DNA from: Burkholderia sp. WP9
GTDB taxonomy: Bacteria; Pseudomonadota; Gammaproteobacteria; Burkholderiales; Burkholderiaceae
Direction of reading: 5' to 3'
Assembly (NCBI RefSeq): GCF_900104795.1
Contig: NZ_FNTG01000001.1
Coordinates: 4,216,001 to 4,280,000 of the forward strand
DNA: 64,000 nt
Shown here: positions 1 through 9,335 of the stretch, in pieces
Layout of the letters: every line of letters starts with the position of its first letter
Numbering within the stretch: position 1 is the stretch's first letter
The notes under the pieces: generated by a model
What the model was told of the DNA's origin: nothing
What the model saw: the letters and a program-made list of their open reading frames with translations, nothing else
Database searches by the model: none
Made by a program: the position numbers and the translations under genes

Positions 1-236
1 TTCTCGAGTGCGATGGCCCTGACGAGATTCAGAAAGAAGGTCTTCCCAGCGCCATATTCGCCGACCACCACCCTGAAGCTCGAGCCGCCGTCCGCGACAC
101 GACCGATGTCCTGAATCAAAGCTTCGAGCTCTTTTGCGCGGCCAACCTGGATTAGGTGTTGCCCGATGCGGGGAACGACGCCGGCGCGAAGGGACTGAAG
201 AACCGCATCGCGGTCCTTCGGACGAATTGTTGTCAT
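1..236 (-). CDS. DUF2791-type P-loop ATPase, N-terminal part (Shango SngB-like), cut by window edge
   Basis: The first 78 residues of a P-loop ATPase are visible; the rest lies left of the window. A Walker A motif GEYGAGKT follows the conserved lead-in IGQHLIQVGRAKELEALI, which is the usual start of the DUF2791 (BREX-type ATP-binding) family. The ATG overlaps the stop codon of the upstream TerB gene as ATGA, so the two are translationally coupled. A TerB-domain protein followed by such an ATPase, usually then by a DEAD/DEAH helicase, is the gene order I recall for the anti-phage system Shango. The helicase would have to lie beyond position 1, so naming the system is inference. The family call is fairly firm for so short a piece. 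Confidence 0.75.
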   Translation of the reverse strand, partial: MTTIRPKDRDAVLQSLRAGVVPRIGQHLIQVGRAKELEALIQDIGRVADGGSSFRVVVGEYGAGKTFFLNLVRAIALE

Positions 237-2623
237 GAGGCTAGCCTTTGTGCAAATTCCTGATTGATTTCGACTGGGTCATCGCCGTCAGTCAGCGGTT
301 CGTCCCAGTGGTCCAGCGAGGCTTCGTTTACCTGTTCAATTGCGCCGTCGAGCATCAGTTCCAGGTCCGATGCCGCGTCAGAGAGCTCCGAGCGAGTCCA
401 TGACGGACGTGACAGCAAAAGGCGCAAGAACGTCGAGTGCGCCTCGTCTAGTCCTAGCAAGCTTGCAGAGCCCGTCTGCCGCTCCGCGGTTTCCTGGACC
501 GGTTCCGCAACCGGGACCTCTTCTGCAAACACATCAGCCAATAAGGCGGAGACTTTCGCTGTTTCCTTCTGGAGCGCTTCGATTCTCGTGGTATCTAGCG
601 TAAAAGCCGGTTGCGCCGACCCGCTCGGCGCCTTCTCAGGACCGGTCGAAGGCCGCAGCGTACTAGAAGAACCGACAACAGTGTTGCCATGCAGGTCTCC
701 GTAGAGCCGCTGAGGGTCGAGACCAAGCATTTGATAGAGTTTTTCCAGCATTTTTACTTCGGCCGTTGACACGAAGCCATCTGCATTTGCTGTCTGCACG
801 AGCAGAGTCGCGACTGCAACCTTCGCCTCTGCAGAAAGCGGTTCAAGCCGCTTCTTCAGGCTCGCGGGGGTAGGCGGCTGAGCAATCTGCACCGCGGCGC
901 GAGCTTTAAGCCTGTCCTGTTGCCGGGACGTCAATTGCGGCCACGACTCAATCCGGCGATGAATCAATGCAACTTCCTGCTCGGACGCGTTGCCGTCAGC
1001 CATCGCAATCGATGCCGCCATGTCCACCATTAGCCCGAACGTCAGGTAACTCTCGTCAACGAAATTTGTTGAGTCACTTGGAGGCGTTGCATACAGCCCA
1101 ACATAGTCGGCACTCTTCGGCGTCCGGCCCGAAATTCGCACATCCGGCTCAATAGCAACACCGGCCTCTCCTAACACGCGGGCGAAATCGGTCAGCTTGT
1201 CGCGCGTGATGTTGCCAGACGCCTTGAATTGTTCGAACAAACCGCCAAAAGTCGTCACCACTGTCTTGCTGCCAACAGCTGAAGCAAGTGACTCGAGCTC
1301 CAGACGAGCGCTCTCTGGCCACAATTCGACCGGCAACGTGAGTGCGCTTTCCAGCGAGCCCTTCGCATCTGGATTCCGGCCAAGAAATCTGCTGTACGCA
1401 TCGAGCGAGTCGGAGCACTCGTTGACCAGTTGCTGAAGCTTGTTCCTTGGCCCCGTCACGGCCGCAATGTCAGGCAGCGACGTAATGTAATCGGGGTACT
1501 CGATGCCCTGCAGTGCAGGGAAGGCGGCTTGCGCGGACACCTTCAGCTTTGTCTTGTTCGCCGTCAGCTTCATGCCATCGCGGAATTGCTCCCGGTATTT
1601 CCGTTGGAACAGTTGACGAAATTCATCCTCGCAGCGAGTCACGGGGGTTCGCTTATATACGCCACCGTCGCCAAGCGCCCAGGCAAGTGCCCAATCTGAA
1701 GGCACCGGCTTCTTATCGACCGCAGCCTGACCAAACGCAACGCGTATGCTCAGTGGTACCTCGAACGCGCTGCTAATTGTCCCCGGCACCTGGTCGTACT
1801 GGCGCTGAGGGTGGGTCAGATAGACACAAATGAACTCGAGCAGGCCATCGATGTGCACGGTCCGCAAAACGTTCGAATAAACCGATTTCAGACGCTTCAG
1901 TTCACTTGCGATGGTTTCAAATTCGGCTTTTTGCACCTTTCCCTGAATTCCGTCGAAAAGGACACGCCTCTCAATACCGTACAAGTAAAAAAGGGCAAAG
2001 CTTCGATGCAATCTCGGGTCAGAGCGGTCGGAAGCCAGCCAATGAAGATATGCGCCACGTTGCTCGGCCGAAAAGGACTGATAGCTTAGCCAGTAGTCTT
2101 CCGACCCGGCAGAGAGGTCGCTGGCTGTCTTGGCGACATTTGCCTTCGGATTCAGGACGCACGCGTCCAAGCTGGTAGCCTCGACGCGCTTGGGTACACC
2201 CAGATAGAACATACCACCTGTAATCGCTACGCCGCTAATCTCCACCTTTTCGCCGGGGCCGACCCATCGAACGCCGGCTGCGGTTTCAAGCGCGGGCCGC
2301 GCAAATCGATAGGACGAAGAGGGTGAATCTGCTGACAGGGTGACTGTCAGGAATTCGTCGTCGGATTGAGCGCGACGGCCGATATTGGTGGGCGGCATCG
2401 AGGAGCTTGAGCTAGGGCCGTGTGGTGCGGCAGAAGGCGGATAGTTGCTGGTAGTAGCAGGTCCTTGTTCCTTCTTCCTGCCGAAGATAGCCACAAGCAC
2501 ACAGCCGAGCACGAAGACGAGGAACACGGTCCACCCGCCCTTCGGGGCAAATATGATGGCCATGACAATGGCCACAACCAGCGTGCCCGCGCCGGAACCC
2601 GATTTTTTCGCCTTCCGGCCCAT
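233..2623 (-). CDS. Membrane-anchored TerB-N/TerB/TerB-C protein (Shango SngA-like)
   Basis: A 796-residue protein. Residues about 13-27 and 31-48 are two hydrophobic segments with a Lys/Arg-rich N-terminus, so it is probably an inner-membrane anchor with a cytoplasmic body. A Ser/Pro-rich linker (about 54-80) leads into a TerB-N domain (about 115-320; note WVGPGEKVEISG and the Tyr/Trp-rich stretch around 177-215). A central TerB-like helical domain with an acidic metal-site pattern (MADGNASEQE, about 541-550) follows, then a TerB-C-like tail (about 705-795). Such three-part proteins are known from Ter-related stress and phage-defence islands. The stop overlaps the start of the ATPase gene. 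Upstream are a GAGA ribosome-binding site and a candidate operator. The domain calls are by eye; the Shango name rests on gene order. Confidence 0.75.
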   Translation of the reverse strand: MGRKAKKSGSGAGTLVVAIVMAIIFAPKGGWTVFLVFVLGCVLVAIFGRKKEQGPATTSNYPPSAAPHGPSSSSSMPPTNIGRRAQSDDEFLTVTLSADSPSSSYRFARPALETAAGVRWVGPGEKVEISGVAITGGMFYLGVPKRVEATSLDACVLNPKANVAKTASDLSAGSEDYWLSYQSFSAEQRGAYLHWLASDRSDPRLHRSFALFYLYGIERRVLFDGIQGKVQKAEFETIASELKRLKSVYSNVLRTVHIDGLLEFICVYLTHPQRQYDQVPGTISSAFEVPLSIRVAFGQAAVDKKPVPSDWALAWALGDGGVYKRTPVTRCEDEFRQLFQRKYREQFRDGMKLTANKTKLKVSAQAAFPALQGIEYPDYITSLPDIAAVTGPRNKLQQLVNECSDSLDAYSRFLGRNPDAKGSLESALTLPVELWPESARLELESLASAVGSKTVVTTFGGLFEQFKASGNITRDKLTDFARVLGEAGVAIEPDVRISGRTPKSADYVGLYATPPSDSTNFVDESYLTFGLMVDMAASIAMADGNASEQEVALIHRRIESWPQLTSRQQDRLKARAAVQIAQPPTPASLKKRLEPLSAEAKVAVATLLVQTANADGFVSTAEVKMLEKLYQMLGLDPQRLYGDLHGNTVVGSSSTLRPSTGPEKAPSGSAQPAFTLDTTRIEALQKETAKVSALLADVFAEEVPVAEPVQETAERQTGSASLLGLDEAHSTFLRLLLSRPSWTRSELSDAASDLELMLDGAIEQVNEASLDHWDEPLTDGDDPVEINQEFAQRLAS

Positions 2624-3131
2624 GGTCTCAATCTCTCGCGTCTTTTGATTATGCGGATTGACTCATTCAGTCATCGCCGTCATTTTCGGGAAGTATATTA
2701 CGACCGAAAGAAAGTGACCTTGGAACGGAGCCGGTTCAGATTACCGCTTTCCTCGCCCTTCCGTGACTAAGCCGACGCCGCGCAGATACCTAAAATCACT
2801 TCCGAACGCCCAAACTGCCGTTGCTCCCATGAACACAAGTCTGCGCTTAGTGGACGACGTCTGATTTGGTGAAGCGAGAGGCGTTCGGCAGGCAGTTCGT
2901 TGGATTGGGAAACCGGACGCCGACTCGCTCCTTGGTACCTGCCACTCGGTAGTCCGGCAGTCATGGAAGCGGAAGACCGAGCACCATGGCGACTATGTGA
3001 GCTGCTGAACCCGAGCCTCGTAGGTACCGCCGCCATTACCGCGTGAAGCAGGGTTCGAAATATTGGTTGTCATCGCTCGTTGTGGCAGTCCGATTTGAAC
3101 AAATGGCTGTCCGGCGGAGTGAGCAAGTGAA
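2624..3131. other. Intergenic region upstream of the TerB gene
   Basis: About 0.5 kb without a convincing gene. The right part is the 3' flank of the PD-(D/E)XK-like gene. The left part is the promoter region of the TerB gene. Short open frames here show no protein-like composition and no ribosome-binding sites. Confidence 0.5.
2659..2673. promoter_or_regulatory. Inverted repeat TGACT-N5-AGTCA upstream of the TerB gene, candidate operator
   Basis: A perfect 5-bp inverted repeat (TGACTCATTCAGTCA), 35 bp upstream of the TerB start codon. On the minus strand it is followed by a CATAAT-like -10 sequence. Its position fits a repressor site over the promoter. No regulator gene is adjacent, so function is inference. 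Confidence 0.35.
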
Positions 3132-4565
3132 TTAGCCACGGCTAGTAGTCGGCTCTTCCAGGATTGCATCGTCGGGCAGACCAAGGTCAGAGTGTGAGAG
3201 CAGCAACCCGCCAGATGTCAGAAGGCGTACGCGGCCTGCCGCAGAAGCTTGAATAAGCTTCCTCTCTTCATCGTTCAAAGCGAGTCCGTCAGCAGTTGCT
3301 GCCAGCGCCAAAACGTTCGCGCACTGGATTAGATATTGTCCCGGTACGTACTCGACAGGAAATTGCTCGAGCACCTCCCCGAGCCAAGCTCCGTCGGAAT
3401 CAAGCAAGTCGTAGCTTTGATTGACCCTCCGCAACCGCTCTCGCACAGAGCGCCTTAACCGGCTGCCAAATGTGCGCCAGTCTGAGCGCGGAGACATTCG
3501 CTCCAAGAATTCGCGGACGGCTAAGAACACTCCGAGGTCTCGACGCACCGACTTCTCCGCTTTCAGGAATCGAGTGGGTATCCCTATGACGATGTCTTCG
3601 GATAGAGAGGTCTTTGCGAACGTCCAACCTGCGATGTTGGGGTCTTCGACGGTCCCACTGCCGGATAGGGCATTAAAGAGCTGGATTGCTTCAACAATCA
3701 GAAAGAGGCGATATGCCCCCTCGATGAGTAGAAACGGTTCGGCCGCGTCTTGACTTGAACTCTTACCAGGCGGGTCCACTGCCATAACGGACAAGCCATT
3801 TCCAGCGTCTATTCCGGTGTGGACGCATACCTTTGTCGTCGCCGGAGCTGGTGCGCCGCTTGTTGCTAATCCAATCGGCGGCAGCTTATCTAATTGAGTG
3901 AGCCCTTCACAAAGCCGTGACCATCGACTTCCATGCCGGCCCCCTTTAGCCTCAAAAACGTGCCACTGTCCGGACTGAGTTTCGACGAGAAAGTCGGGCG
4001 ACTTTCCTGTGGCGGGCGCGAAAGTCACAAGCGGGCCTAAGCCAGCACTGCTTTTGGCGTATATGCCGACATGGAGAAACGATTTAACCGATGTCCCGCC
4101 AGCCTTCACCCACTCATGGGCGGCAAGGTAGGCACCCAGACCGCCCAGGATGAATGAGAGCGTGACTTTCTCTGAAGCTTCGACCTTTTCGTAAAAAGAC
4201 CGAGGTTGCCACGAGCGACCATTCTGCTCGACACATGCGAACACCAACTCCAGACGAGAGGCAAGGTACTGTGCTAACTCGGCGCATTGTGTTCGACTCA
4301 GCATAAGCTGCGACGTCCAGTGTGCTCGACGTCCATAGCCACACTCAAGCGCGGCCGCCAACAGAGACGCTATGGTGATGAATTTCGTCTTAACCAAGGC
4401 TCCGCCGGTTCCGAATGGAACGGTGGACGTCTGTTTGAAGTTGCTCTTGATGAAACCTGAAGGGTTTGGCTGCTTTTTCGCGGGGAAAACCTTTGTGAAA
4501 AGATTTGATTTCGGGACATAAAACGCGAAATCGTTCCCGACAGATGCGGTTTTCGTCGTTGCCAT
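3132..4565 (-). CDS. Protein of unknown function with a PD-(D/E)XK nuclease-like motif
   Basis: A 477-residue protein of no family I recognise. In the middle it carries GKSPDFLVE (P190, D191) followed by a strand and WHVFEAKGG (E205, K207). The order D-(about 13 residues)-E-x-K with hydrophobic strands on both sides is the core of PD-(D/E)XK nucleases, so a restriction-like nuclease or repair enzyme is plausible. No membrane segment or signal peptide is apparent; residues 128-150 are a Gly/Ala-rich helix. It lies on the minus strand between the DUF2188 gene and the TerB gene, with about 160 bp upstream and 0.5 kb downstream, so it may be its own transcription unit. The ribosome-binding site before the ATG is weak. 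An inactive nuclease fold used only for DNA binding is an alternative. Confidence 0.6.
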   Translation of the reverse strand: MATTKTASVGNDFAFYVPKSNLFTKVFPAKKQPNPSGFIKSNFKQTSTVPFGTGGALVKTKFITIASLLAAALECGYGRRAHWTSQLMLSRTQCAELAQYLASRLELVFACVEQNGRSWQPRSFYEKVEASEKVTLSFILGGLGAYLAAHEWVKAGGTSVKSFLHVGIYAKSSAGLGPLVTFAPATGKSPDFLVETQSGQWHVFEAKGGRHGSRWSRLCEGLTQLDKLPPIGLATSGAPAPATTKVCVHTGIDAGNGLSVMAVDPPGKSSSQDAAEPFLLIEGAYRLFLIVEAIQLFNALSGSGTVEDPNIAGWTFAKTSLSEDIVIGIPTRFLKAEKSVRRDLGVFLAVREFLERMSPRSDWRTFGSRLRRSVRERLRRVNQSYDLLDSDGAWLGEVLEQFPVEYVPGQYLIQCANVLALAATADGLALNDEERKLIQASAAGRVRLLTSGGLLLSHSDLGLPDDAILEEPTTSRG

Positions 4566-4727
4566 ATTGCTTATTGGTTGGCGAAGTAAGAACTCGTGTT
4601 GACGCGCTCCTTACTACGCCGTGCCAGATGAAACCGTCACGCCCGGCATATCACTGCGCCGGCACTGCAACGCCAACGGAACGTTGCGGACGGAGACGCC
4701 GAGGAGCGGTGGCCCAGCTAGTCACCA

Positions 4728-4946
4728 CTACACCTTACGCCACTTATCCGGTTTCCCGCCAGTCGTCGTACGGACGCGCTCCACGTGAACCGCCGCATCT
4801 GGGTTAAGTTGCTTTGCGCGCTCGATAGCCTCGCCCTGCGTGTTTGTAACCGCGCTCGCCCTCTCTGAATTTGCCTTCCGAACAACATACTTGTTGTCGT
4901 CGCGACGCTCAATAAAGAGATTATTGCTGTCTTTTTTGACGGCCAT
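4728..4946 (-). CDS. DUF2188 domain small protein
   Basis: A 72-residue protein beginning MAVKKDSNNLFIERR and ending in KPDKWRKV. The pattern of an N-terminal strand pair, a TQGEAIERAKQL helix and a short basic C-terminus is that of DUF2188, a small widespread family of unknown role. The internal ATG at 4946 was chosen over an upstream one at 5054 because GAGGA lies 6 bases before it and the family starts here. It is on the same strand as its neighbours, about 290 bp from the 306-aa gene and 160 bp from the nuclease-like gene. Confidence 0.8.
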   Translation of the reverse strand: MAVKKDSNNLFIERRDDNKYVVRKANSERASAVTNTQGEAIERAKQLNPDAAVHVERVRTTTGGKPDKWRKV

Positions 4947-5232
4947 AGAAAATCCTCGCAAAGGTAAGGAGCTATTCGTGAAAAAAGCAACGCGTTCGCA
5001 TTCAAATACCGCGCGTGGCAATACATGACAAGTATGTCGCGCAGAAGCATGCATTTAGAACGAAAAACAAGATGCGGCGTGAATTGAAAGACCCGCCCGC
5101 AGTACTGCAACTTTAGGCGAAAGTACAGGTGCAATCCTCTCAGGACCTCTGAGCTCGGCAATAGGCCCGCGTCACAGCGAAAATTATGGACGTTATGGTC
5201 TCCCGCGCTAAAAAGGCGCATGGCCAAGCCTC

Positions 5233-6153
5233 TCATTGAAACCTGGCGTGGAAACCGATGACGTACTCAGATGCACGTCGGTCGGCGGCGGGCGCGGTCC
5301 GCTCGCCTGAGACGGCCCACACTCCGGCCTGTGGATGTTCGTAACTTTGGAGCAGGCTCAAAGTGAAGAACATCTTCGGCCCGAACGGAAGTAGTACAGG
5401 GTTCGACCGGCGTGATAAATCTGAAACCAGAAGCTCCAGTTGTCCGTACGTCCCGGCGGGGTCGTCCAACTGATACTCGACCAAGCGATTTGACCTTCTC
5501 GCCCGTTCGACGAGTCCATCATTGTTCCGTTCGACTGCATCCCGGAATTGGCGGATAGGCGAATTTGGAACGAACAGCCATTGCTCGCTCGCGTCCAAGA
5601 ACTCAGCTGCGCCTTCAGCCTTGTGCGGCTCGTAACCCAGTCCCACGACAAGGCTTGTCGGCTGCGACGCAGAGGGCCAGCCAGCGAACTTGCTTGCGAC
5701 GGGGGCAATATATTCATTGGGCGGAAAATCGGTAGGCGGTGCAGAAAATTCCGCCAACGAATAGCAGACGTACAAGTTTAGTTCGATACTTGGCGTAAGT
5801 TTTAAGAGCCACGCGAAAAGGCGCGCCATGACTTCTCTCGACATACAGGAGATGTCAACGATTACGTCCAAGTGCGCTTTTTCCAACGAAGCAATGCTTG
5901 CGTCGAGGGTGGCCTCCAGCACAGTTTCATTGACCGTCGCGAAGCCAAGGCTCTGCAGACAGCTCTCGCTTTCAACGAAGGACGGCACGAGAGACTCGTA
6001 CTCCATGATTGCAAGGCGAGTGGGCGTACTAGGAGAGGTTTTCGCAAAAATGCTGGTGCATCTGCTCTCAACGGATAAAGATGTCACCACCAAGTCCGCC
6101 GCTGCAGGTAGGTCCTCCGGAACTCGAATATTTCGGAATATCTGAATTGTCAT
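5233..6153 (-). CDS. Unknown two-lobed alpha/beta protein, last gene of the methylase/phosphoesterase/ATPase cassette
   Basis: A 306-residue protein I do not recognise. It seems to contain two similar halves: LVVTSLSVESR at about 21-31 and SLVVGLGYEPHK at about 167-178 both read as a hydrophobic strand, a Ser/Gly loop and a Glu. DVIVDISCMSREVMARL (about 96-112) looks like a strand, a nucleotide- or ligand-binding-type loop with Ser-Arg, and a helix. This suggests a duplicated Rossmann-like sensor or effector domain, but no catalytic set is clear. The ATG comes 2 bases after the ATPase stop codon, so the genes are almost certainly co-translated and the products may work together. Confidence 0.7.
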   Translation of the reverse strand: MTIQIFRNIRVPEDLPAAADLVVTSLSVESRCTSIFAKTSPSTPTRLAIMEYESLVPSFVESESCLQSLGFATVNETVLEATLDASIASLEKAHLDVIVDISCMSREVMARLFAWLLKLTPSIELNLYVCYSLAEFSAPPTDFPPNEYIAPVASKFAGWPSASQPTSLVVGLGYEPHKAEGAAEFLDASEQWLFVPNSPIRQFRDAVERNNDGLVERARRSNRLVEYQLDDPAGTYGQLELLVSDLSRRSNPVLLPFGPKMFFTLSLLQSYEHPQAGVWAVSGERTAPAADRRASEYVIGFHARFQ

Positions 6154-6155
6154 GG

Positions 6156-8081
6156 CTAGAAAAGAGATGACTGACTATCGTCTGAAGGCCGCTGGACATC
6201 AACGCTCTTCGCTGGCGGTCTCGGTGCCGAACGTGAAGTAGTTACATTTTCCGAGAGTGCAGAACTAATGGCAATGGGCCGCGTTGAATGCACGGGGAGT
6301 CGAAATTTTGGTGCCAGTCGATGACAGAGGCGAACTCGCTTGCCAACTAAACCTCCTGCGCCCAAATCTGGAGGACCATCGTCCGTGGCCCCCGCAGTCA
6401 TAAGAATGAACACTCCTAGTTGGATGCATGTCTCGATAAACCTTCCGTGACTCTCATAGGCCGCTTGGTCAATCGTAAACGAGAGCGAAGGGTCGGCAGA
6501 GAATGTATCTTCCAAGAGCTTTGAAGATAGATAAGTCCCAAGTCGTTCTACGAAGTCAAACAGAGTTGTCGGGCGGCGAGATAGTGGTTGTTCAATTGGA
6601 TATACACGCAGCAACGACGCGAAGCGTTCATAGAAAGTCTCGATAGCGGCAGATTGAACACCCGCCGCTTTTATGTCTTTTTCTCGCTTCTCCGCCTCTG
6701 CAGCCAGTTCATCAGCAAGATTCAACACCCAACGAGGATTTCCCTCGGTTAAGTCAAGCAAAATTGGGTAGCCCGAGTACAGCTGAAGTCCGACCGCCCC
6801 TCGTGCTATGACCTTCCCGTCATCATCTGCATTTCGCCTGTAGTGATTTCGAAAGACCACAAGCGGGTATATTTTTCGAACAAACCAAGCCCGCTTGTCA
6901 TTTTCTTTAAAACTCAGATTCGCGGGGTCGATGTCCTTTTTACCCAAAGCGTCGGCAAACGACTCGTCTTTGAGGGCGAGCTCTTGAAATACTTTCTGCC
7001 GAGCAAGTACTGCTCGGCTCTGTATGCCCTCATCCCCAACTTCTAGCGCAGGTTGGAACATAGAAGGCCCCATCACTGAGACCAAGTCGTCAGCTGATGC
7101 TCGGATACCCTTGCGCATCAAAGCGGACGCCATAAGCTGCGCAGAGAATCTCCGCGTTTGGGACTTCTCGGCATAGCCAAGCGTGATTGTCTTGAAATCG
7201 TTGCCATGAGTAGGGCCGTGCTGTTCGACATTCGAAAGCACCATCGCCCCTGCTCCGCTCGGACTCAGTGCGAGCTTGAAAATGAGGTTCGGAGATGACG
7301 ACCTAAGCGGCATCAAGATGTTTCGCAGCAACGTCTCCGGAACAATCTCAAGCTCGTCTAATAGAAGCGCCCATCGCTGGGTCTTGCATCCTATCTTTTC
7401 ATTGATTGTATCCAGCGCCGAGATTAGTGCATCTAGCCAAGCCATTCCAATAAAAGGCTGTGCAGCCACGACAGACGCTAACGACTCTCCACTAACGAGT
7501 CTTGCGGCCAATATTGGCAACTCTGTTTGACTGAGTCGCAACGCCTGACGTAGCCCCAAGAGCGAAGGAACTTCCACTCTTGTTCGCCATAGTTTCGCGA
7601 GCAAGTTGACCAATTCAGATTCTGCTTTTCGGTCAAACGCGAACGCAGAATAAATCTGAAAATCGGACCCAGTCCGTGCGACGGTTATACAATTTTCTAA
7701 TGTCTCCAATAAAGCCAAGCACACCGCATGACAGAAAGCCGATGTTTGGAGCGCGATGCGGCCGGCCTCTGCTGCAATGCCCCGAGTATGAAAGTCGAGT
7801 TGCATCGACCAGCGAACGTCCGCGGGGACAAAGATACCAATGAAGCCCGCATACTCTTGACGGTTCTCACGATGCATTGGTAGCCACTTTTGAAGTGCTT
7901 CCAGTTGAAGCATCTTCAAAAGGGTAGTCTTGCCGCTTCCTCGCGGACCAACCATTATGCAATGGTCCAGCCCAAGTAGTCGCAAGAACCCTGGCGGTGC
8001 GATAAAGTCTTCAGCAACCTGCGCGGGAGTCAGATACCGTGCATTGAAGGCATCGTTTAGGAGTTTGGTGGCTTCGCTCAT
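6156..8081 (-). CDS. Orc1/Cdc6-like AAA ATPase of the putative defence cassette
   Basis: A 641-residue ATPase. Walker A is GPRGSGKT (45-52) and Walker B is ALLLDELE (about 238-245), followed by a sensor-like stretch (NLIFKLALSP). A large helical insertion lies between them, and a long C-terminal region contains EGNPRWVLNLADEL, as seen in Orc/STAND-type ATPases. The ATG at 8081 overlaps the stop of the phosphoesterase gene as ATGA; that overlap and the conserved LDHCIMVGPRGSGKT region decide the start, rather than an in-frame codon 147 bases upstream. The gene is coupled to the 306-aa gene downstream. It probably supplies NTP-driven sensing or assembly. No transmembrane segment is evident. Confidence 0.85.
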   Translation of the reverse strand: MSEATKLLNDAFNARYLTPAQVAEDFIAPPGFLRLLGLDHCIMVGPRGSGKTTLLKMLQLEALQKWLPMHRENRQEYAGFIGIFVPADVRWSMQLDFHTRGIAAEAGRIALQTSAFCHAVCLALLETLENCITVARTGSDFQIYSAFAFDRKAESELVNLLAKLWRTRVEVPSLLGLRQALRLSQTELPILAARLVSGESLASVVAAQPFIGMAWLDALISALDTINEKIGCKTQRWALLLDELEIVPETLLRNILMPLRSSSPNLIFKLALSPSGAGAMVLSNVEQHGPTHGNDFKTITLGYAEKSQTRRFSAQLMASALMRKGIRASADDLVSVMGPSMFQPALEVGDEGIQSRAVLARQKVFQELALKDESFADALGKKDIDPANLSFKENDKRAWFVRKIYPLVVFRNHYRRNADDDGKVIARGAVGLQLYSGYPILLDLTEGNPRWVLNLADELAAEAEKREKDIKAAGVQSAAIETFYERFASLLRVYPIEQPLSRRPTTLFDFVERLGTYLSSKLLEDTFSADPSLSFTIDQAAYESHGRFIETCIQLGVFILMTAGATDDGPPDLGAGGLVGKRVRLCHRLAPKFRLPVHSTRPIAISSALSENVTTSRSAPRPPAKSVDVQRPSDDSQSSLF

Positions 8082-9301
8082 GACGCAGACATTGAAAGCT
8101 GGGAAGGGAATAGATTGTTGGCGTCGAGGAAATTGATGTTCGCCCGACGCATCATGCCCTTGAGCGCTATGACCTGCTCCGGCATCAGAAAGCGCAACTG
8201 CGGAAGCTGTGTGACCACCTCGTGCCACTCAAGAAACTGAGTGCCGGATTTTTGCAAGAGATTTCGCATGGCGACAGCGAGCCCCGAGAGGTCCACGGTT
8301 TGGGAAGTAAAGCCGCAGCCGTTCGGAAGGCCCCAAGATATGTCGGTAGTTTCTTCCCAGCCACTATTTGACCAATGCAGCGCTTGAATGCTGCCTGACA
8401 AGCAGTCGGCGTCAAGGGCGTCTTTGGTCGTCTCGAGCGTGATTATGTAGAACTGATTGCGCGTTCTTCTCGCCATGTCTGCGCGCAGCATTGCGCCAAA
8501 ACTGGCCGCTCCGAAGACGAAAGGTTGAAAGACCTCACCGTCCGCTCGAACGAGCCGATGGTGGTGCTTGTGTCCATGAATGACAAGCCAATCTAGACCG
8601 GTCGCGCGCAGTGCCTTCATCAACGCCGGACCGTTGTGCATGGGCGTACGACCCAAGTCCAGTCCGGTCTCTTCATGTGGCAATGGGGGATGATGCACGA
8701 CCAACAGCCGATATGGGCGGTCCGCCGCCAGTTTCTGCAAGTCCCGCTGCAGGTCTTCGAGCGCGGCGTCGCTGATTCGGCCGCGCTCGAATTCGTTGTC
8801 CTGCAATGTCACATGGTAGTGGCAGCTGTTGACAATGACGACCACAGACGTGTCGTCACACACAATCTCGTAGCCCCGTCCCCAGTAAACCCATTTTTGA
8901 TGTGGCAGCGGAAAGTCCGTTGGATATCCAAGTGTGTTGACAAGGCACTCCACGGGGTCGATAGCGTGTTCGGCGTTGCCCGGAGCAACGGGGTCGCCTT
9001 TCAAACGCGACTGAACTTCGTGATTTCCGGTGGCCGCAACGGAACGCTTGACACCAAGGGCTGTCCCGAGCCGAGTCAACTGCTTCCAGCCAGCCGCGAA
9101 GGCGACTGGATTCGCTCTATCCGTAATGTCGCCTGGACAGACCAATATGTCGGCCGATGGGTCCTCCGGTCGGAACCGCTTGATGAGCTCCTCCATTGAG
9201 TCGAGCCCGCCCGCCGCCGCCGCCTGAGGCAGACAGACGTCCTTGTTTACTTGGATGTAATGCAAATCGCTTAACACGGCAACTCGCAGCATGGCGCACA
9301 T
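8078..9301 (-). CDS. Calcineurin-like metallophosphoesterase of the putative defence cassette
   Basis: A 407-residue protein with the full metallophosphoesterase set: VAVLSDLHY (D12, H14), VCPGDITDR, AATGNHEV, VVHHPPLP and VIHGHKHHH in order. Such enzymes cut phosphodiesters in nucleic acids, cyclic nucleotides or other small molecules; the substrate here is not visible. The C-terminal 110 residues are outside the catalytic fold and may bind partners. The first ATG at 9301 has GAGGG 8 bases upstream; a second ATG at 9292 is possible. The gene follows the methylase by 34 bases and overlaps the ATPase start by 4 bases, so it sits in one operon. Confidence 0.88.
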   Translation of the reverse strand: MCAMLRVAVLSDLHYIQVNKDVCLPQAAAAGGLDSMEELIKRFRPEDPSADILVCPGDITDRANPVAFAAGWKQLTRLGTALGVKRSVAATGNHEVQSRLKGDPVAPGNAEHAIDPVECLVNTLGYPTDFPLPHQKWVYWGRGYEIVCDDTSVVVIVNSCHYHVTLQDNEFERGRISDAALEDLQRDLQKLAADRPYRLLVVHHPPLPHEETGLDLGRTPMHNGPALMKALRATGLDWLVIHGHKHHHRLVRADGEVFQPFVFGAASFGAMLRADMARRTRNQFYIITLETTKDALDADCLSGSIQALHWSNSGWEETTDISWGLPNGCGFTSQTVDLSGLAVAMRNLLQKSGTQFLEWHEVVTQLPQLRFLMPEQVIALKGMMRRANINFLDANNLFPSQLSMSAS

Positions 9302-9335
9302 CTGGTTTCCCTCGCCGGCGATGACAACATCGCTT

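Noticed and set aside
3040..3070. GGTTCGAAATAT shared with about 12290, considered as an attachment repeat resembling a tRNA T arm
   Set aside because: Only about 12 bases agree and they do not extend into the tRNA-Pro 3' sequence; likely chance.
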